A stretch of 64,000 nucleotides of DNA. Source: Stentor coeruleus. Lineage: Eukaryota; Ciliophora; Heterotrichea; Heterotrichida; Stentoridae. Shown piece by piece: positions 38,676 to 49,535 of the stretch. The first letter of the stretch is position 1, and each line of letters begins with the position of its first letter. The notes under the pieces were generated by a model. The model was not told the DNA's origin and made no database searches. It worked only from the letters and a program-made list of their open reading frames with translations. A program made the translations under genes and the position numbers. The stretch is taken from positions 1 to 64,000 of the forward strand of contig MPUH01000302.1 in assembly GCA_001970955.1 (NCBI GenBank). The letters are read 5' to 3'.

Positions 38676-40871
38676 CTAACTCTTAATAATCTCAATAAGT
38701 TTATCAAAAACCTCCTCACAATCCTCACCTTCCTCAAACTCCTTAAGTATTTCAAAAACTTTTTCCCAAATCCCTCTAGCAAAATTCAAAGCATCAAAAT
38801 CTCCATTTTTCAAATTCCCTTTAATCTCCAAAGCTCTATCAATAACATCATCAGCAATCCCAGCCCATTTAGCACATATAATCCCAGAACTTTCACTTGG
38901 TAATCCTCTTATAAGTTTATACAAATACACAGGATCATCACTAAAAGCCATTTGCATAGTATAAAACTTCACAATATTTGATTCTTTTATCATACAATAA
39001 TTAAAAACTTCTTCAAAATGTGTCGTCAATAAAACTGTTACTTTAAAATCCTCTTCAATCTCAGCAACAAGTGATGAAAACAAACAAATTCCATCAACAG
39101 GACTTGTTCCTTTCCCAAACTCATCAATAAGTATAAGTGATTTTTCTGTACAATTATTCAAAGCTATAGACAATTGGGTTAATTCTTCAGCAAATGAACT
39201 TATATTATGACTTTCACTAGAATGCATTCTTGAAAAAAGTTGATCAAAAACCCCGATTTCAGCATATTCAGCTGGAACATAACACCCAATATGTGAAAGG
39301 TATACAATTAATCCTATTGTTTTTAAATAAACACTTTTACCTGAGAAATTAGGCCCAGTTATTACCCCGATACGATGTTCAAAGTCTAAAGCGCAGTCAT
39401 TTGGTATGAAATTATCGACACAAATTTCAACAAGAAGATGTCTACCATTAACAACTTGGATATTTGTAGTTTCTGATATTATTGGGCGAACAAGTTTGAA
39501 ATTTTCAGCGAATTGGGTTATTGATAATAATGAGTCTAAGGTTGCTATGGATTGAGAAATTAGAGAAAAAGTTTCATCTTGGGAGATTATTTGTTCTTCT
39601 ATACGGATTATTATAGAGTTTTCTGCATCACGGATTTTGTTCTCTAGGTCACCAAATTTTTCATCAAGGACTGCAGTTCGTAGGGTTTTGAAGTAAAGAC
39701 AATCTTCAGTAGCGAATTGGAAACTGTAGTTTTCAGCTTCGAATTTCTCTGGGAAGTCGGATTCTTTAAATAATATCTCGACAACATACCCAAACCCATG
39801 CAAATACAATATCGTCAAATTAGAGTATTTCAAACTAGTCAGTTCCTTTTTCTCAATTTCAATAAGCTGTTGTAAAAACTTCTCCACTTCCTCATATGTT
39901 TTCTGATAATAATCCAGTTCTTCATTAACTCCACGCTGAACATGTGGCCGATCCTTTTCTAATATCAAACAATTTTCAAGAACTTTTATAATATTAACAA
40001 TATGATAAGAATCAATTTTAGCTATCGATTCAAGGATAAGTATAGAATTAGGATAATTTTCAAGTCTTTCTTGAACCTGCAAAAACGATTTAAGCGAACT
40101 TAACAATTTAATCCAATCCGATGCGGTTTCCCTATTTTCTTTATATTTTTTAAGTATAATTTCCAAATCACTAAAAGATCTTAGTGTGTTACAAAGATCA
40201 AGTACAAGACTAGGATTTGAGATTAAATATGTTATAGAATCAAGTCGATCTTCAATATCATCTTTATATCTAAAAGGTTGTAACAATAATTCTTTTAACT
40301 TTCTTTTCCCTTGTGGAGTACATGTGTTATCCATAAGTGCTAACATAGAAAATCCTTCTTTTGACCTTCCACTCCCTTTAATCAAACTGGGATGTGGGTC
40401 TTCTTTAATAATCTGTAAACATTGTAAAGTCTTAAAATCCACTCCCATACAAAATGCATTTATATATTTTATCTCATATACTTTCATATGAGAACTTTCT
40501 AAAAACTTAACAAGAGCCCCACAGCAACTTATAAATTCCTTACAAGAGAAATCTAAAGATGTTATAGCTAAAAACTCATTCCCAGAAAAACACTTTTTTA
40601 TTATAAGATCTTTACATATATCATATGCAAATTCAGATATAGGAACAACTACTGTTTTTATATCTTCACTTAGTTTTTTTATTGTTTCAGATATCCCAGC
40701 TGATACTATTATAAGAGTTGGAGAATGCAAAAATATTAGATGCTCTATTGATGGTTTATTGAAAACTGGCATGAATAAAGAACTAAGTTCTATTTTACCA
40801 TGGTCTGTTGAGTATTTTGCTAGATAGAGTTTTTTGGAGTCGTGTTTGAGACTGATAAAAATTTCTGACAT
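38676..40871 (-). CDS. MSH5: MutS homologue MSH5
   Basis: 731 residues. The ATPase domain shows Walker A TGPNFSGKS followed by VYLKTIGLIVYLSHIG, the MSH5-type HSSES, and Walker B LILIDEFGKGT (IDEFGKGT rather than the IDELGRGT of MSH2/4/6), then TTHF. The upstream MutS core/lever region (CTPQGKRKLKELLLQPF) is present, and there is no N-terminal mismatch-recognition domain, as expected for MSH4/5. The MSH4-MSH5 dimer stabilises Holliday-junction-like intermediates in meiotic crossing-over. Its presence implies meiosis in this ciliate. No introns seen. Confidence 0.9.
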   Translation of the reverse strand: MSEIFISLKHDSKKLYLAKYSTDHGKIELSSLFMPVFNKPSIEHLIFLHSPTLIIVSAGISETIKKLSEDIKTVVVPISEFAYDICKDLIIKKCFSGNEFLAITSLDFSCKEFISCCGALVKFLESSHMKVYEIKYINAFCMGVDFKTLQCLQIIKEDPHPSLIKGSGRSKEGFSMLALMDNTCTPQGKRKLKELLLQPFRYKDDIEDRLDSITYLISNPSLVLDLCNTLRSFSDLEIILKKYKENRETASDWIKLLSSLKSFLQVQERLENYPNSILILESIAKIDSYHIVNIIKVLENCLILEKDRPHVQRGVNEELDYYQKTYEEVEKFLQQLIEIEKKELTSLKYSNLTILYLHGFGYVVEILFKESDFPEKFEAENYSFQFATEDCLYFKTLRTAVLDEKFGDLENKIRDAENSIIIRIEEQIISQDETFSLISQSIATLDSLLSITQFAENFKLVRPIISETTNIQVVNGRHLLVEICVDNFIPNDCALDFEHRIGVITGPNFSGKSVYLKTIGLIVYLSHIGCYVPAEYAEIGVFDQLFSRMHSSESHNISSFAEELTQLSIALNNCTEKSLILIDEFGKGTSPVDGICLFSSLVAEIEEDFKVTVLLTTHFEEVFNYCMIKESNIVKFYTMQMAFSDDPVYLYKLIRGLPSESSGIICAKWAGIADDVIDRALEIKGNLKNGDFDALNFARGIWEKVFEILKEFEEGEDCEEVFDKLIEIIKS

Positions 40872-41386
40872 AGATTTTTAGTGTATCTTGGATTTATTAT
40901 ATTTTATATAAGATTTTATATTGAGAATATTATGAATTGTGGGTGAAGATTATGTGGAATTAGTTGATTGTGAGGAATAGGATGATTGTGTATTGGGGTT
41001 TTAGAGATAAATTTTTTTTTGAGTAATAAAACTGCAATTTTGAATATAATAGAAAATTGTGGTTTTTTATGATGAGAATAAAAGTTTTATAAGAGATTGT
41101 GTTGTAATTAGGTTTTCTTTAATAATAGAATGCGAATATTAGAAAATAGTTTTGATTTGGCAAAAATAGTTGATTATATTTTTTAATATTTTAAAAAGTT
41201 TTTTGTATTATGCGTCACTATTTGTTAACAAAATTTGCTATAACTTAACTAATAAACTTCTATAACATATACCCTATATTTATAATAACATTTATCACAA
41301 AATCATCCCAATCATAAATCAATCTATACCAAATCCCAATAATCAAAAGTTTTTTGCTAGATGACAACCTTAAGTATTAATAAAAA
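40872..41386. other. Intergenic between divergent genes
   Basis: No gene. 40921-40980 contains 19 G and no C; 41281-41340 contains 15 C and no G. The clearest skew switch in the window. Confidence 0.65.
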
Positions 41387-43018
41387 ATGGTTGAGCAAGT
41401 CAAGAAATGTTCTAAACTCCAACTTTACGTTTCCTGTAGGAATTTGACAAATCATTTAGACTATGGAGGACTTGATCCCTTTGTTGAAGTCTACGAAAAA
41501 GTTAACGATGAAAACTGGGTCAAATTGGGCACTAGTGAAGTTGTACAAGGGTCACTTAATCCTGTTTTTGTAACAAGTTTCAGTTTGGATTACTTTTTTG
41601 AAGAGAATCAAATGATAAAATTCATGGTTTATGGGTCAGAAGATAGCGAAAACGAAGCTACAGATTATAATTTAGTTGGCACTTGCTCATGTCCAATAGG
41701 TCAACTTGTAGGTACTCAAGGACAAACATTAGCTTTATCCATAATAAATGAATCAAAAAAGCATTCAGGCTACCTAATCGCAAGAATCGAAGAAAACAGC
41801 AAAAACAACGATGAAATTATTCTTCAGTTCCAAGGCAGCAACATTGAAGATGTCTCAAGTTTCTTCAGTCCATTCGAACCTTTTTTCTACCTTTACCGAG
41901 TATTACCAAACAATGAAAAACTTAGAATTTATATGTCTGAATATTCTCATGGTACCGATCCTCTTTGGAAGCCATTTACAAAAAAAATCCAAGATTTATG
42001 CCATGATGATTTCGACATGAAACTTTTATTAGAAATTTATGACTATAAAACTATAGGAGATCATGAGTATATTGGATCAACAGAATTTAGTTTACAACAA
42101 ATAATAGAAAACCCAAAACAAAAATTTGAATTAATCAACCCTAGAAAAAAAACTAAATCAAAATATGTGAATTCTGGGTTTGTTTATATAGTAACTTGTA
42201 CTATGAAAAAAATCCCAAGTTTTTTTGATTATATACAAGGAGGTTGTCAGATAGCTTTAGAAGTTGCTATTGATTTTACAGGGTCAAATAAACATCCATC
42301 TAGTACAAGTTCTTTGCATTATATTGACCCAGAAGGTATAAAACTTAATCATTACCAAAAAGCTCTTCAGGCTGTATCTGAAATCCTCCTTCATTATGAC
42401 TCAGATAAAAAAGTTCCAATGTATGGTTTTGGGGGTAAAGTTAATGATGTGATTTCTCACTGTTTTCCTTTAAGTCGTGATGATGATAATCCTTATGCTA
42501 TAGGAGTTGATGGAATAATGGATGTTTATAAAAGAACTTTTGAATATGTTGGTTTGAGTGGACCAACTTTATTTGCTGATCTATTGAAAAAAGTTATTCT
42601 TGATATTGAAAGAGAAAATGTATCTCAAAATAATCAACAATATACTATATTACTTATACTTACTGATGGGGAAATTCATGATATGGATGAAACTATTAAA
42701 TGGGTTGTTAGAGGAAGTGCCTCAGCGCTTAGTATTGTTATTGTTGGAATTGGGAATGAGAATTTTACGAAAATGACTATTTTGGATGCGGATAAAGAAC
42801 CATTAGTTGATTCGGATGGGAAAAAAATGCTTAGGGATATTGTCCAGTTTGTCCCTTTTAGAGATTTAGATAACTCGCCTTATAGACTTGTTAAGGAAGT
42901 TCTTGATGAAATTCCTAGGGAAATTGTCAATTTCTTTAGGATCAAAAATATTGTCCCAAACCCTCCAGTTCAGCCTCCGCAATTCACATTTAGTCAGGAT
43001 AATCTTTTTAGTCCTTAA
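41387..43018 (+). CDS. Copine
   Basis: 543 residues. Two C2 domains (about 10-130 and 145-265; for example LYVSCRNLTNHLDYGGLDPFVEVY) are followed by a copine A/vWA domain (about 270-500), with IDFTGSNKHP for the MIDAS, YGFGGK, LLILTDGEIHDM and the C-terminal PxxxP tail. Copines are cytosolic Ca2+-dependent membrane-binding proteins that recruit partners to phospholipid membranes. The MIDAS reads DFTGSN, the copine form. The start is the first ATG, and the 5' flank is strongly C-rich. Confidence 0.95.
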   Translation: MVEQVKKCSKLQLYVSCRNLTNHLDYGGLDPFVEVYEKVNDENWVKLGTSEVVQGSLNPVFVTSFSLDYFFEENQMIKFMVYGSEDSENEATDYNLVGTCSCPIGQLVGTQGQTLALSIINESKKHSGYLIARIEENSKNNDEIILQFQGSNIEDVSSFFSPFEPFFYLYRVLPNNEKLRIYMSEYSHGTDPLWKPFTKKIQDLCHDDFDMKLLLEIYDYKTIGDHEYIGSTEFSLQQIIENPKQKFELINPRKKTKSKYVNSGFVYIVTCTMKKIPSFFDYIQGGCQIALEVAIDFTGSNKHPSSTSSLHYIDPEGIKLNHYQKALQAVSEILLHYDSDKKVPMYGFGGKVNDVISHCFPLSRDDDNPYAIGVDGIMDVYKRTFEYVGLSGPTLFADLLKKVILDIERENVSQNNQQYTILLILTDGEIHDMDETIKWVVRGSASALSIVIVGIGNENFTKMTILDADKEPLVDSDGKKMLRDIVQFVPFRDLDNSPYRLVKEVLDEIPREIVNFFRIKNIVPNPPVQPPQFTFSQDNLFSP

Positions 43019-43649
43019 AAGGCTTAATTTTAGTTAATAGTAGTGTAAACCAAAATTGGGATTAAAATATCATTAAATACCTTGTAGAATCTCAGTTTTT
43101 TCTTGATAGATTCGCAATACTCAGATTTTAATATTTAGTCTGTTTGATTAACTCTCAAAATAAGCCCAGTTTTTTATAGTAATCCATGAAAATGGTATAA
43201 CAAAATTTTTTTATTCAAAAACTCAGAAAAAATCATTTTTTTCAAAAAATACTAAACCAAAACATATAATTCTTTACCACAATGTATTTATCATTAATCT
43301 TTACATGAATTGCAATTCCTGCCAAAAAAAAAAATTTTTCATAATAATACATCTCGCTAATCCTCACACAACAGTTAAAATACCTTTCTTTTTATTCGAA
43401 TCCCCAACAAAAAATCCTCAAAAGTATGCACAAAACCTTTCATTACTATAAAACTCTCATATTAAAATCTTAATCCTCCCATCAAAACCCTATACCAAAA
43501 AAAGGTTCAATAAAAACAATAACCCACTTAATATAATTCCAAGAGCATCGAAAAAAACCTTAAAAAACCTTAAAAACTCAACAATAAAATTTAGGCTTAG
43601 TTAAATTAGTAAAAAACCCATATTAAGTCTTAAAAAAAACTGGAAATAA
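43019..43649. other. Intergenic
   Basis: Nothing recognisable. AT-rich, with C-rich DNA approaching the zinc-finger gene. Confidence 0.5.
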
Positions 43650-44090
43650 ATGGTAAAACGAGAAATTAGTTTGAATCCTATCAACTGCACATATCCAAGT
43701 TGTCGCAAATTACTTAGTTCTAAGTACAACTTAAAGAGACACATTGAATTTTGTCATCAAGGCGTACGGCCTCATGAATGCTCTATCTGCTTCAAGAGAT
43801 TTTCGTCAAAACAAAACAAGCTTGAGCATATTCGCTTAGAACATTCTTATTCCTTACAAGGAGTTATAGATAATAATATCCCAGATAAGATTGTTAAAGC
43901 GGAAATCGATATCCCGAATCTTTCGAAATTACTCAGAAAATCTTATGATCCAGACCTTAGACCTTTGTCTAAAATAGAAAGAATCTACCTTTTCCCAGAG
44001 GGTATTGACCCAATCATCCTTCCCAGCCTTAAAAGTGAAAATGATAATAGCAAATTGCTTCCAAGACTTTCAGAAATAAAATATCTTTAA
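43650..44090 (+). CDS. Small C2H2 zinc-finger protein
   Basis: 146 residues. Two C2H2 fingers lie at about 14-36 (C14-x4-C19-x12-H32-x4-H37 in CTYPSCRKLLSSKYNLKRHIEFCH) and about 43-65 (CSICFKRFSSKQNKLEHIRLEH), joined by a GVRPHE linker close to the TGEKP type. Probably a DNA-binding regulator. The C-terminal 75 residues have no known motif. Starts MVKR. Confidence 0.85.
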   Translation: MVKREISLNPINCTYPSCRKLLSSKYNLKRHIEFCHQGVRPHECSICFKRFSSKQNKLEHIRLEHSYSLQGVIDNNIPDKIVKAEIDIPNLSKLLRKSYDPDLRPLSKIERIYLFPEGIDPIILPSLKSENDNSKLLPRLSEIKYL

Positions 44091-45113
44091 GTTTTTTAAC
44101 CTAAATTTGACTTAACAAAAAACATATTTTTTTTCCTATGATTTTTATTGAGTACAATAAAAACTATACATGTAGTTTTGTTAGATAAAGAGTAAATAAA
44201 TTCTAAGGTTTTTTTGATTATCTCGATGAGTACCCAAATATTTATTTTTCAATGTAAAACTTAGACTAGGGTAAATTTTTCTTGAAAAAACCTGAAAAAA
44301 AATGAAAATATATTGAAGAAATTAACACTAAGAATTTGGAAGTTTTTTATTTTATAAGAAGGAAATGAGTGAAATGATGAAGATTTTACCCGATATGATA
44401 TTGGGAATGACTTTTTTGTTTGGAAGATTTTAAATTTTTTTTAAGAAATCAGTTTTGCTGGGTGATTAGTTGTTTGAGAAAGAGAAAGATAAATGAAAAT
44501 ATTAATGCTAATGCATGCTTTATAATATCAAATGCTTATATTGATTAGTTTTTCTAAGGCAATTTATCATTTATACAATTTCAGATGAAAATTATAGTTT
44601 TTTTTCTTATAAGGTTAAGGCTTTTCATAGATAAATGGCAGTATATAAGAACACTTAGATGAATTATAGATTTGGTGATCAACTCACTTTGGGTTATAAA
44701 AATTGCTTAGTCCAACAATTATATACTTTAAAATATTACATGATTTACAAATATTAAAATACTAAAGACTTATCTAATAATATCACACATAGTACCATAT
44801 AAATTATCAACAACAATTATATTTCTTGCAGATATTCAATACAACATTATGCTTTTTATTCTTTTTTTGCTTACCCCATATCTAATTTACCATAATTTCC
44901 ACTCAAAAAAGCTTATCATCTCTCCTAATAAAAATATCATCTAAATCATCAACAATAATCCAACCCCTAAAACCATATAATCATCATAAAATCCTAGCCA
45001 ACTAAAACACAATAAATTTTAAGAATTTTTTTTCAAATAAACCACTAAATCCTAATTTTCTATACAAAATCCGCTTATCTTCAAAAACCCAACTCATATA
45101 TTTAAAAATTATC
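44091..45113. other. Intergenic, 1.02 kb
   Basis: No gene or RNA recognised. G-rich to about 44500, then AT-rich, then C-rich from about 44880. Confidence 0.5.
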
Positions 45114-46727
45114 TTATATCTGTGAGTTATAAGCCTGGAAGAAATTTCTATAAGGGACCAAATTAAACTCTAGCTGATCTGTATAAAACAGTAATTCCAA
45201 ATATTTCCTCATAATATCATCAATCTCTACACTCATCTTATCAAAAATCTCATAAAATTTCTCTAAAGTTATAAACCCTTGCCCATCTTTATCAATCTCT
45301 TCCATTTTAATCAACAATTTTTCACCTAATCCTTGAACAATCCTCTTAAGTTCACTATCATAATTACTTTCTTCATCTTCACTTAATACACTCCAAGGTT
45401 CTAAAAGTTCATAAAACCTAGCAGAACATTCTTCATTAGTTAAAGCTTCACTACTTCCAAATAAAAATTTTGTAAACAATTCCGCTTGCATTTCAGTAAA
45501 ACTAATCGGCTCTTGTTGGAATATAGCAAAAACTTCCATTTGATTATATAAACGGGACTCTGGGAAAAATAACATAGAAACTTGATTATATTCATATCTT
45601 CTTACTTGTAGTCTATAACTTAAATGCATTAAGATTTCTTTCATTTCTTCATATGATATCATATCTGCTGGACGTAGGTTATTCATAAACTCTTTAAAAA
45701 AATCTATAGTCATTATCACTGTGTTTGGGAAAAAGTAATTTACTTCGTTTATAGAAAGATAAAGACCTAAACGCTCAAGACCTTGTTTGAATTGTTCTGG
45801 GGATATATCTGGGAAACCTTCTGGGTTTATTGTGTTCCAAGCTGAATCAAGAGTAAGTTTTCTATGTTCAACAGCTTGCCAGATATCCCAAACTATTGTA
45901 TTAGCATCTTTATTTTCGTTTTCTTCAAAGACCATCCCACAGTTTGGACATCGCATGTTGCTACGTAAAGAGTTTAATTCTTGGAGAAGTCTTTGATTGT
46001 CTTCATTGACTCTAATGTTTTCTTCTTTTGTGTTCATAAGATTTTTTTTTAGTTTTACTAATGTTAGGTCTTTGCGGGTTTTGCTTTTTTTTAATGTTGG
46101 ATCTTCGGAAAGATTTATAAGTTCTTTGTAATCTTTTTTTAAGGATTTTAGTTGTAGACTTTGTTGGATGTATTTTTCATGGATGTCTTGAGGGTAAATT
46201 CCTTGGCTTATTTGGAAGAAGGATTCTTGGAGCATTCTTCTGAGACGTGTGCATTCATCGATGTACATTTTCATTTCGATTTCGATTTCTTGAAGCCTGG
46301 TTGCCCTGGAGTTTTTTTTTAGGTCAGCGATCTCCAGGTCTTTATATTCAATGGTTTTAAGTAAGTCTTTGATTTGGTTTTTCAGATTAACTACTAAATG
46401 ACTTTTTTCAGACTCGACATCATCTCTTTTTGAATCTTTTTCTAAAAACTTTATCCTAGTCCTCAACCGAACGTTCTCATCTTTTAAAACATTAGCTTGA
46501 CCTTGAAAGTACATAAGCCTTTCTAGGAGCTCTTCTCTAGAGATATAGCTTTTTTTTGTTTTCCCTTTATTTTCAGCTTTCACAGGATTCCTTGGAATTA
46601 CTGCCATCATAGCTTTGTTAACTGCAGAATTTGGCCTTGTTTTATTGCCTCTCAGAGCTTGAAGTCCTGAAAACTTTGCAGTTACTGGCCTGAATGGGAT
46701 AATTTTAGGGTCGTTTTGAGATTCCAT
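45114..46727 (-). CDS. Coiled-coil protein with C-terminal EF-hands
   Basis: 537 residues. A Pro/basic N-terminus leads to a long coiled coil (about 60-255) and a CPNC pair (MRCPNCGM, about 258-264) that lacks a second Cys pair. The C-terminal 250 residues are an EF-hand-like array with one good loop, DKDGQGFITLEK near 485, and decayed copies elsewhere. This layout suits a calcium-responsive axonemal or basal-body protein; no orthologue is certain. The stop is TAA. Confidence 0.8.
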   Translation of the reverse strand: MESQNDPKIIPFRPVTAKFSGLQALRGNKTRPNSAVNKAMMAVIPRNPVKAENKGKTKKSYISREELLERLMYFQGQANVLKDENVRLRTRIKFLEKDSKRDDVESEKSHLVVNLKNQIKDLLKTIEYKDLEIADLKKNSRATRLQEIEIEMKMYIDECTRLRRMLQESFFQISQGIYPQDIHEKYIQQSLQLKSLKKDYKELINLSEDPTLKKSKTRKDLTLVKLKKNLMNTKEENIRVNEDNQRLLQELNSLRSNMRCPNCGMVFEENENKDANTIVWDIWQAVEHRKLTLDSAWNTINPEGFPDISPEQFKQGLERLGLYLSINEVNYFFPNTVIMTIDFFKEFMNNLRPADMISYEEMKEILMHLSYRLQVRRYEYNQVSMLFFPESRLYNQMEVFAIFQQEPISFTEMQAELFTKFLFGSSEALTNEECSARFYELLEPWSVLSEDEESNYDSELKRIVQGLGEKLLIKMEEIDKDGQGFITLEKFYEIFDKMSVEIDDIMRKYLELLFYTDQLEFNLVPYRNFFQAYNSQI

Positions 46728-47259
46728 GATAGAAAAATATAGCTTGACATATTTGAATAATTTTAAGAGACAAATAAGAGATGATAGTTGTTATAGAGAT
46801 TTAGTTGATAAAAACTTGTAAAAGTTAAAGAAAATAAAAAACAGTGTAAGTTGATTATTTAGGAAATGATACTTAGGTTCTTTTTAAGCATATTTAGTTA
46901 GTTTGTTATGTAATAGATTTTATAAGAAAATATGTATTTAAGCTAATATGATTATTACTGAGATATTTAGGCTAAGTTTAAAATAAAGTAACTAATGTTA
47001 ATAAAGTTTAAATTGTTGTAAAAAGGCAAATATATACACCAAGGCTGAATGTATTTAGCTAGATATGTTGCTTTAAAAATAGTTTTGAGGCAGAGGATTA
47101 TTTGTTTCATCTCATGAAACACAAAGAAAATTAATCAGAAAAGCACAAGCCTACAAAAAAAATATTCTATTACTTACCACATTTTAGATAATTTCTTATA
47201 AGCATCATCTTATTATAACTTAAAATATTCTTGGGGGGCCAGTTTATAAAGTTCTGTGA
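46728..47259. other. Intergenic between divergent genes
   Basis: Nothing coding. A six-base G-run (GGGGGGCC) sits near 47233, about 25 bp before the HP1-like ATG, and stands out in this AT-rich DNA. Confidence 0.5.
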
Positions 47260-48075
47260 ATGACCGACGAACTGTACAACATAGAAAAAATAGTTGACAA
47301 GCGTTATTCCGAGCAATCAAAATGTTGGATCTATCTTGTAAAGTGGGAAGGGTTTTCTGAAACTGATAACACTTGGGAGCCTGAAGAAAACTTAGTCCCT
47401 CTAGGTAAAATGCTTGAAAACTTCAACAATGCGTGGCAGGCAAAAAATAAGCCTCAAGTTCCGAAAGTTCAAAAATCATCAGACTCTTCAGTTAAAAAAC
47501 CAATTGTCTCTAAGGTAAAAGGTCTTGTTGAGCTAAGTGAAATCAACAATGCTTCAAAAAAACTTCCAGAAAGAGAAAACCCTATACTTTCAAGGCTAAA
47601 ATTAACAGCCAAAGCGCCAGAAGAATCTAAAGCTCAAGCTGATGACCAAAAACCTGATTATTCATCAAATGGTGGCCTTTCACAAAATTCTAAAACCCCA
47701 AGAACAACTGTTAACAAAGACCAAAAAAAGTCTTCAAAACCTAAAAAATCCTCTGAACCTAAATCCCAAGATTTTTCTCAAGAAGATAGCGTCAAACTTA
47801 TCAGCAAAAAAAACTTCGACAAAAAAAACTCCTCGTCAAAAGAAGTAGAAATCGATATAAGCAAAAATGTCTTCAAGAGCTGTGGTCTAAAAAAAGGTAG
47901 TCTTGAATCTCAAACCCCATCAAAAATCATCGGTTGTCGAAAACGTAACAACATGATCCAATACGTTGTTCTTTTCAGGGGTCCATCACTTTTCCTCCCG
48001 GCTGTAGTCGCACATGATGATTTAATAAAAGTTCATCCTCAACTTATAGCTGACTTTTTAATAGAATCCTTCTAA
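47260..48075 (+). CDS. HP1-like chromodomain protein
   Basis: 271 residues. The N-terminal chromodomain (about 5-58) reads YNIEKIVDKRY...WIYLVKWEGFSETDNTWEPEENL and keeps the aromatic cage (Y, W and a third near W/F). Chromodomains bind methylated H3K9 or K27. A long Ser/Lys hinge follows (phospho- and charge-rich), and the C-terminus (about 220-271: IIGCRKRNNMIQYVVLFRG...ADFLIESF) looks like a divergent chromoshadow domain, the dimerisation module of HP1. In ciliates such proteins act in heterochromatin and in programmed DNA elimination (Pdd1-like); the specific role here is inferred. Confidence 0.88.
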   Translation: MTDELYNIEKIVDKRYSEQSKCWIYLVKWEGFSETDNTWEPEENLVPLGKMLENFNNAWQAKNKPQVPKVQKSSDSSVKKPIVSKVKGLVELSEINNASKKLPERENPILSRLKLTAKAPEESKAQADDQKPDYSSNGGLSQNSKTPRTTVNKDQKKSSKPKKSSEPKSQDFSQEDSVKLISKKNFDKKNSSSKEVEIDISKNVFKSCGLKKGSLESQTPSKIIGCRKRNNMIQYVVLFRGPSLFLPAVVAHDDLIKVHPQLIADFLIESF

Positions 48076-48179
48076 TATAAACTTCAATAGTTTGTTTTTT
48101 TTACCTTATATAAAAATAAACATAATTAAAATCTAAATACAATTTTCCCAATGAATAAAATTATCTAATTATTTTCTAT

Positions 48180-48779
48180 CTAGACTACTATTGAGTACCA
48201 AGGTCCATATTGTCCTCTTTCATCAGAGTTATTATCTTGATAAATCTCACTTAAGATAAAATACTCATATCCCATGTATTTCATACTATGTTTTTCTATA
48301 ACACCATCCTTTACTGGACCAAGTGCATATTTCACTAAGTAAGGTTTTTGAGAGACTAAATCCACATCACAAGAATCTCCAGTGATTAATTTTCTCTTCC
48401 AATAATAAACAGTATAATCATAGACAATATCCATCCAAGATTCTACATCATTAGTACATCCTTGATCTGTGTCTAATTCTGAATACCCATTATATGTTGA
48501 GTATCTATCAGTCATCAATCCATCACTTGTTAATGCAATGTAAAAATCTGCTCTAAAATCATCAACTGGATCAAGTGCATCTTGAATCGCCACACCTACC
48601 CAACCAAATCTTAGCGTGTATTCTGTTGGAACCCAGTATTCGAATGTTACGTCAACAACTTCCTCATCTGGATTTTGTGAAAAACTCCAGTGAAATTCAA
48701 GGCCAAAAGCTAAGTACTCAACTCCTCCTGCTGATGCTATGGGCATGGTTGAAGTTAAAGCTAATAGTATCAAAAACAT
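48180..48779 (-). CDS. Secreted DOMON-domain protein
   Basis: 199 residues. A signal peptide (MFLILLALTSTMPIASA) is followed by a DOMON-like domain: FHWSF...FEYWVPTEYTLRFGWVGVAIQD...DFRADFYIALTSDG...DRYST...WKRKLITGDSCDVDL. DOMON domains bind heme or sugars; ciliates have many secreted copies. A small surface or lumenal protein; the ligand is unknown. No membrane anchor seen. The G-rich DNA upstream on the plus strand equals a C-rich 5' flank on its own strand. Confidence 0.82.
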   Translation of the reverse strand: MFLILLALTSTMPIASAGGVEYLAFGLEFHWSFSQNPDEEVVDVTFEYWVPTEYTLRFGWVGVAIQDALDPVDDFRADFYIALTSDGLMTDRYSTYNGYSELDTDQGCTNDVESWMDIVYDYTVYYWKRKLITGDSCDVDLVSQKPYLVKYALGPVKDGVIEKHSMKYMGYEYFILSEIYQDNNSDERGQYGPWYSIVV

Positions 48780-49535
48780 TATAAAACGGATATGATTTAG
48801 TATGATAAAAAATTAGGATTAGAAATTATTGTTTTTTAGAAGTTTATAGAAATTAATTGTCAGGGATTCTAAAGAGATGAGTGTAGGGATTAGTAAATTG
48901 GTTTGAGTTAGGTTAGAAGGTATTGGGAGGTTTTTTTGATTGGGTAATAGAAAGGGTTGATTAATTTTTTGCATGAGGTGGAAGAGGGTGGATAAGGATT
49001 TTGGTTAGAAATTGAGTAGTGAGGATTTAGATTGTTTTAGGATTGGGGGATTTTGTGGGCTTTTATATTGGTAGGGATGCTGAGGGTTTTAGAGATAATT
49101 ATTTATGAAGGAAATGGCGAGTGCTTGAGTTTATGGAATTTTAAGGTTTTTTTGGCTTTTTGATATGAAATATTGAAGATATGAGATATTGGTTTTTATG
49201 ATAATAAGCTTTATTATAATTATAAATAAATAGAGTTGTAAGAGTTTTTTATGGAGTTATTAATAGTATGCTATTCTAGAATTGTATGCTTTATTTGAAT
49301 TAGGTGTTTATTTATTTTATGTATGGTTGTAATAATTGAGGATTATTTTACTTGATTAGATTCAAAGATCTTATTTTTTAATTATTAGAAAACTATTGCT
49401 ATATGTTATGATAAGATATCAATAATANTTGAGGATTATTTTACTTGATTAGATTCAAAGATCTTATTTTTTAATTATTAGAAAACTATTTTTGATAGAA
49501 GAACTATATTATGTATTAATAAATATTTAATATCA
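48780..49535. other. Intergenic with scaffold gap
   Basis: No gene. G-rich from 48780 to about 49150. A 62-bp repeat flanks the single N at 49428. Confidence 0.55.
49336..49490. repeat. 62-bp repeat on both sides of N at 49428
   Basis: 49336-49397 and 49429-49490 are the same sequence. The second copy begins directly after the N, so this is probably an assembly join of overlapping contigs. Confidence 0.85.

Noticed and set aside
38507-38782. Minus-strand frame overlapping the MSH5 3' end
   Set aside because: It overlaps the end of MSH5 in another frame and shows no recognisable features.
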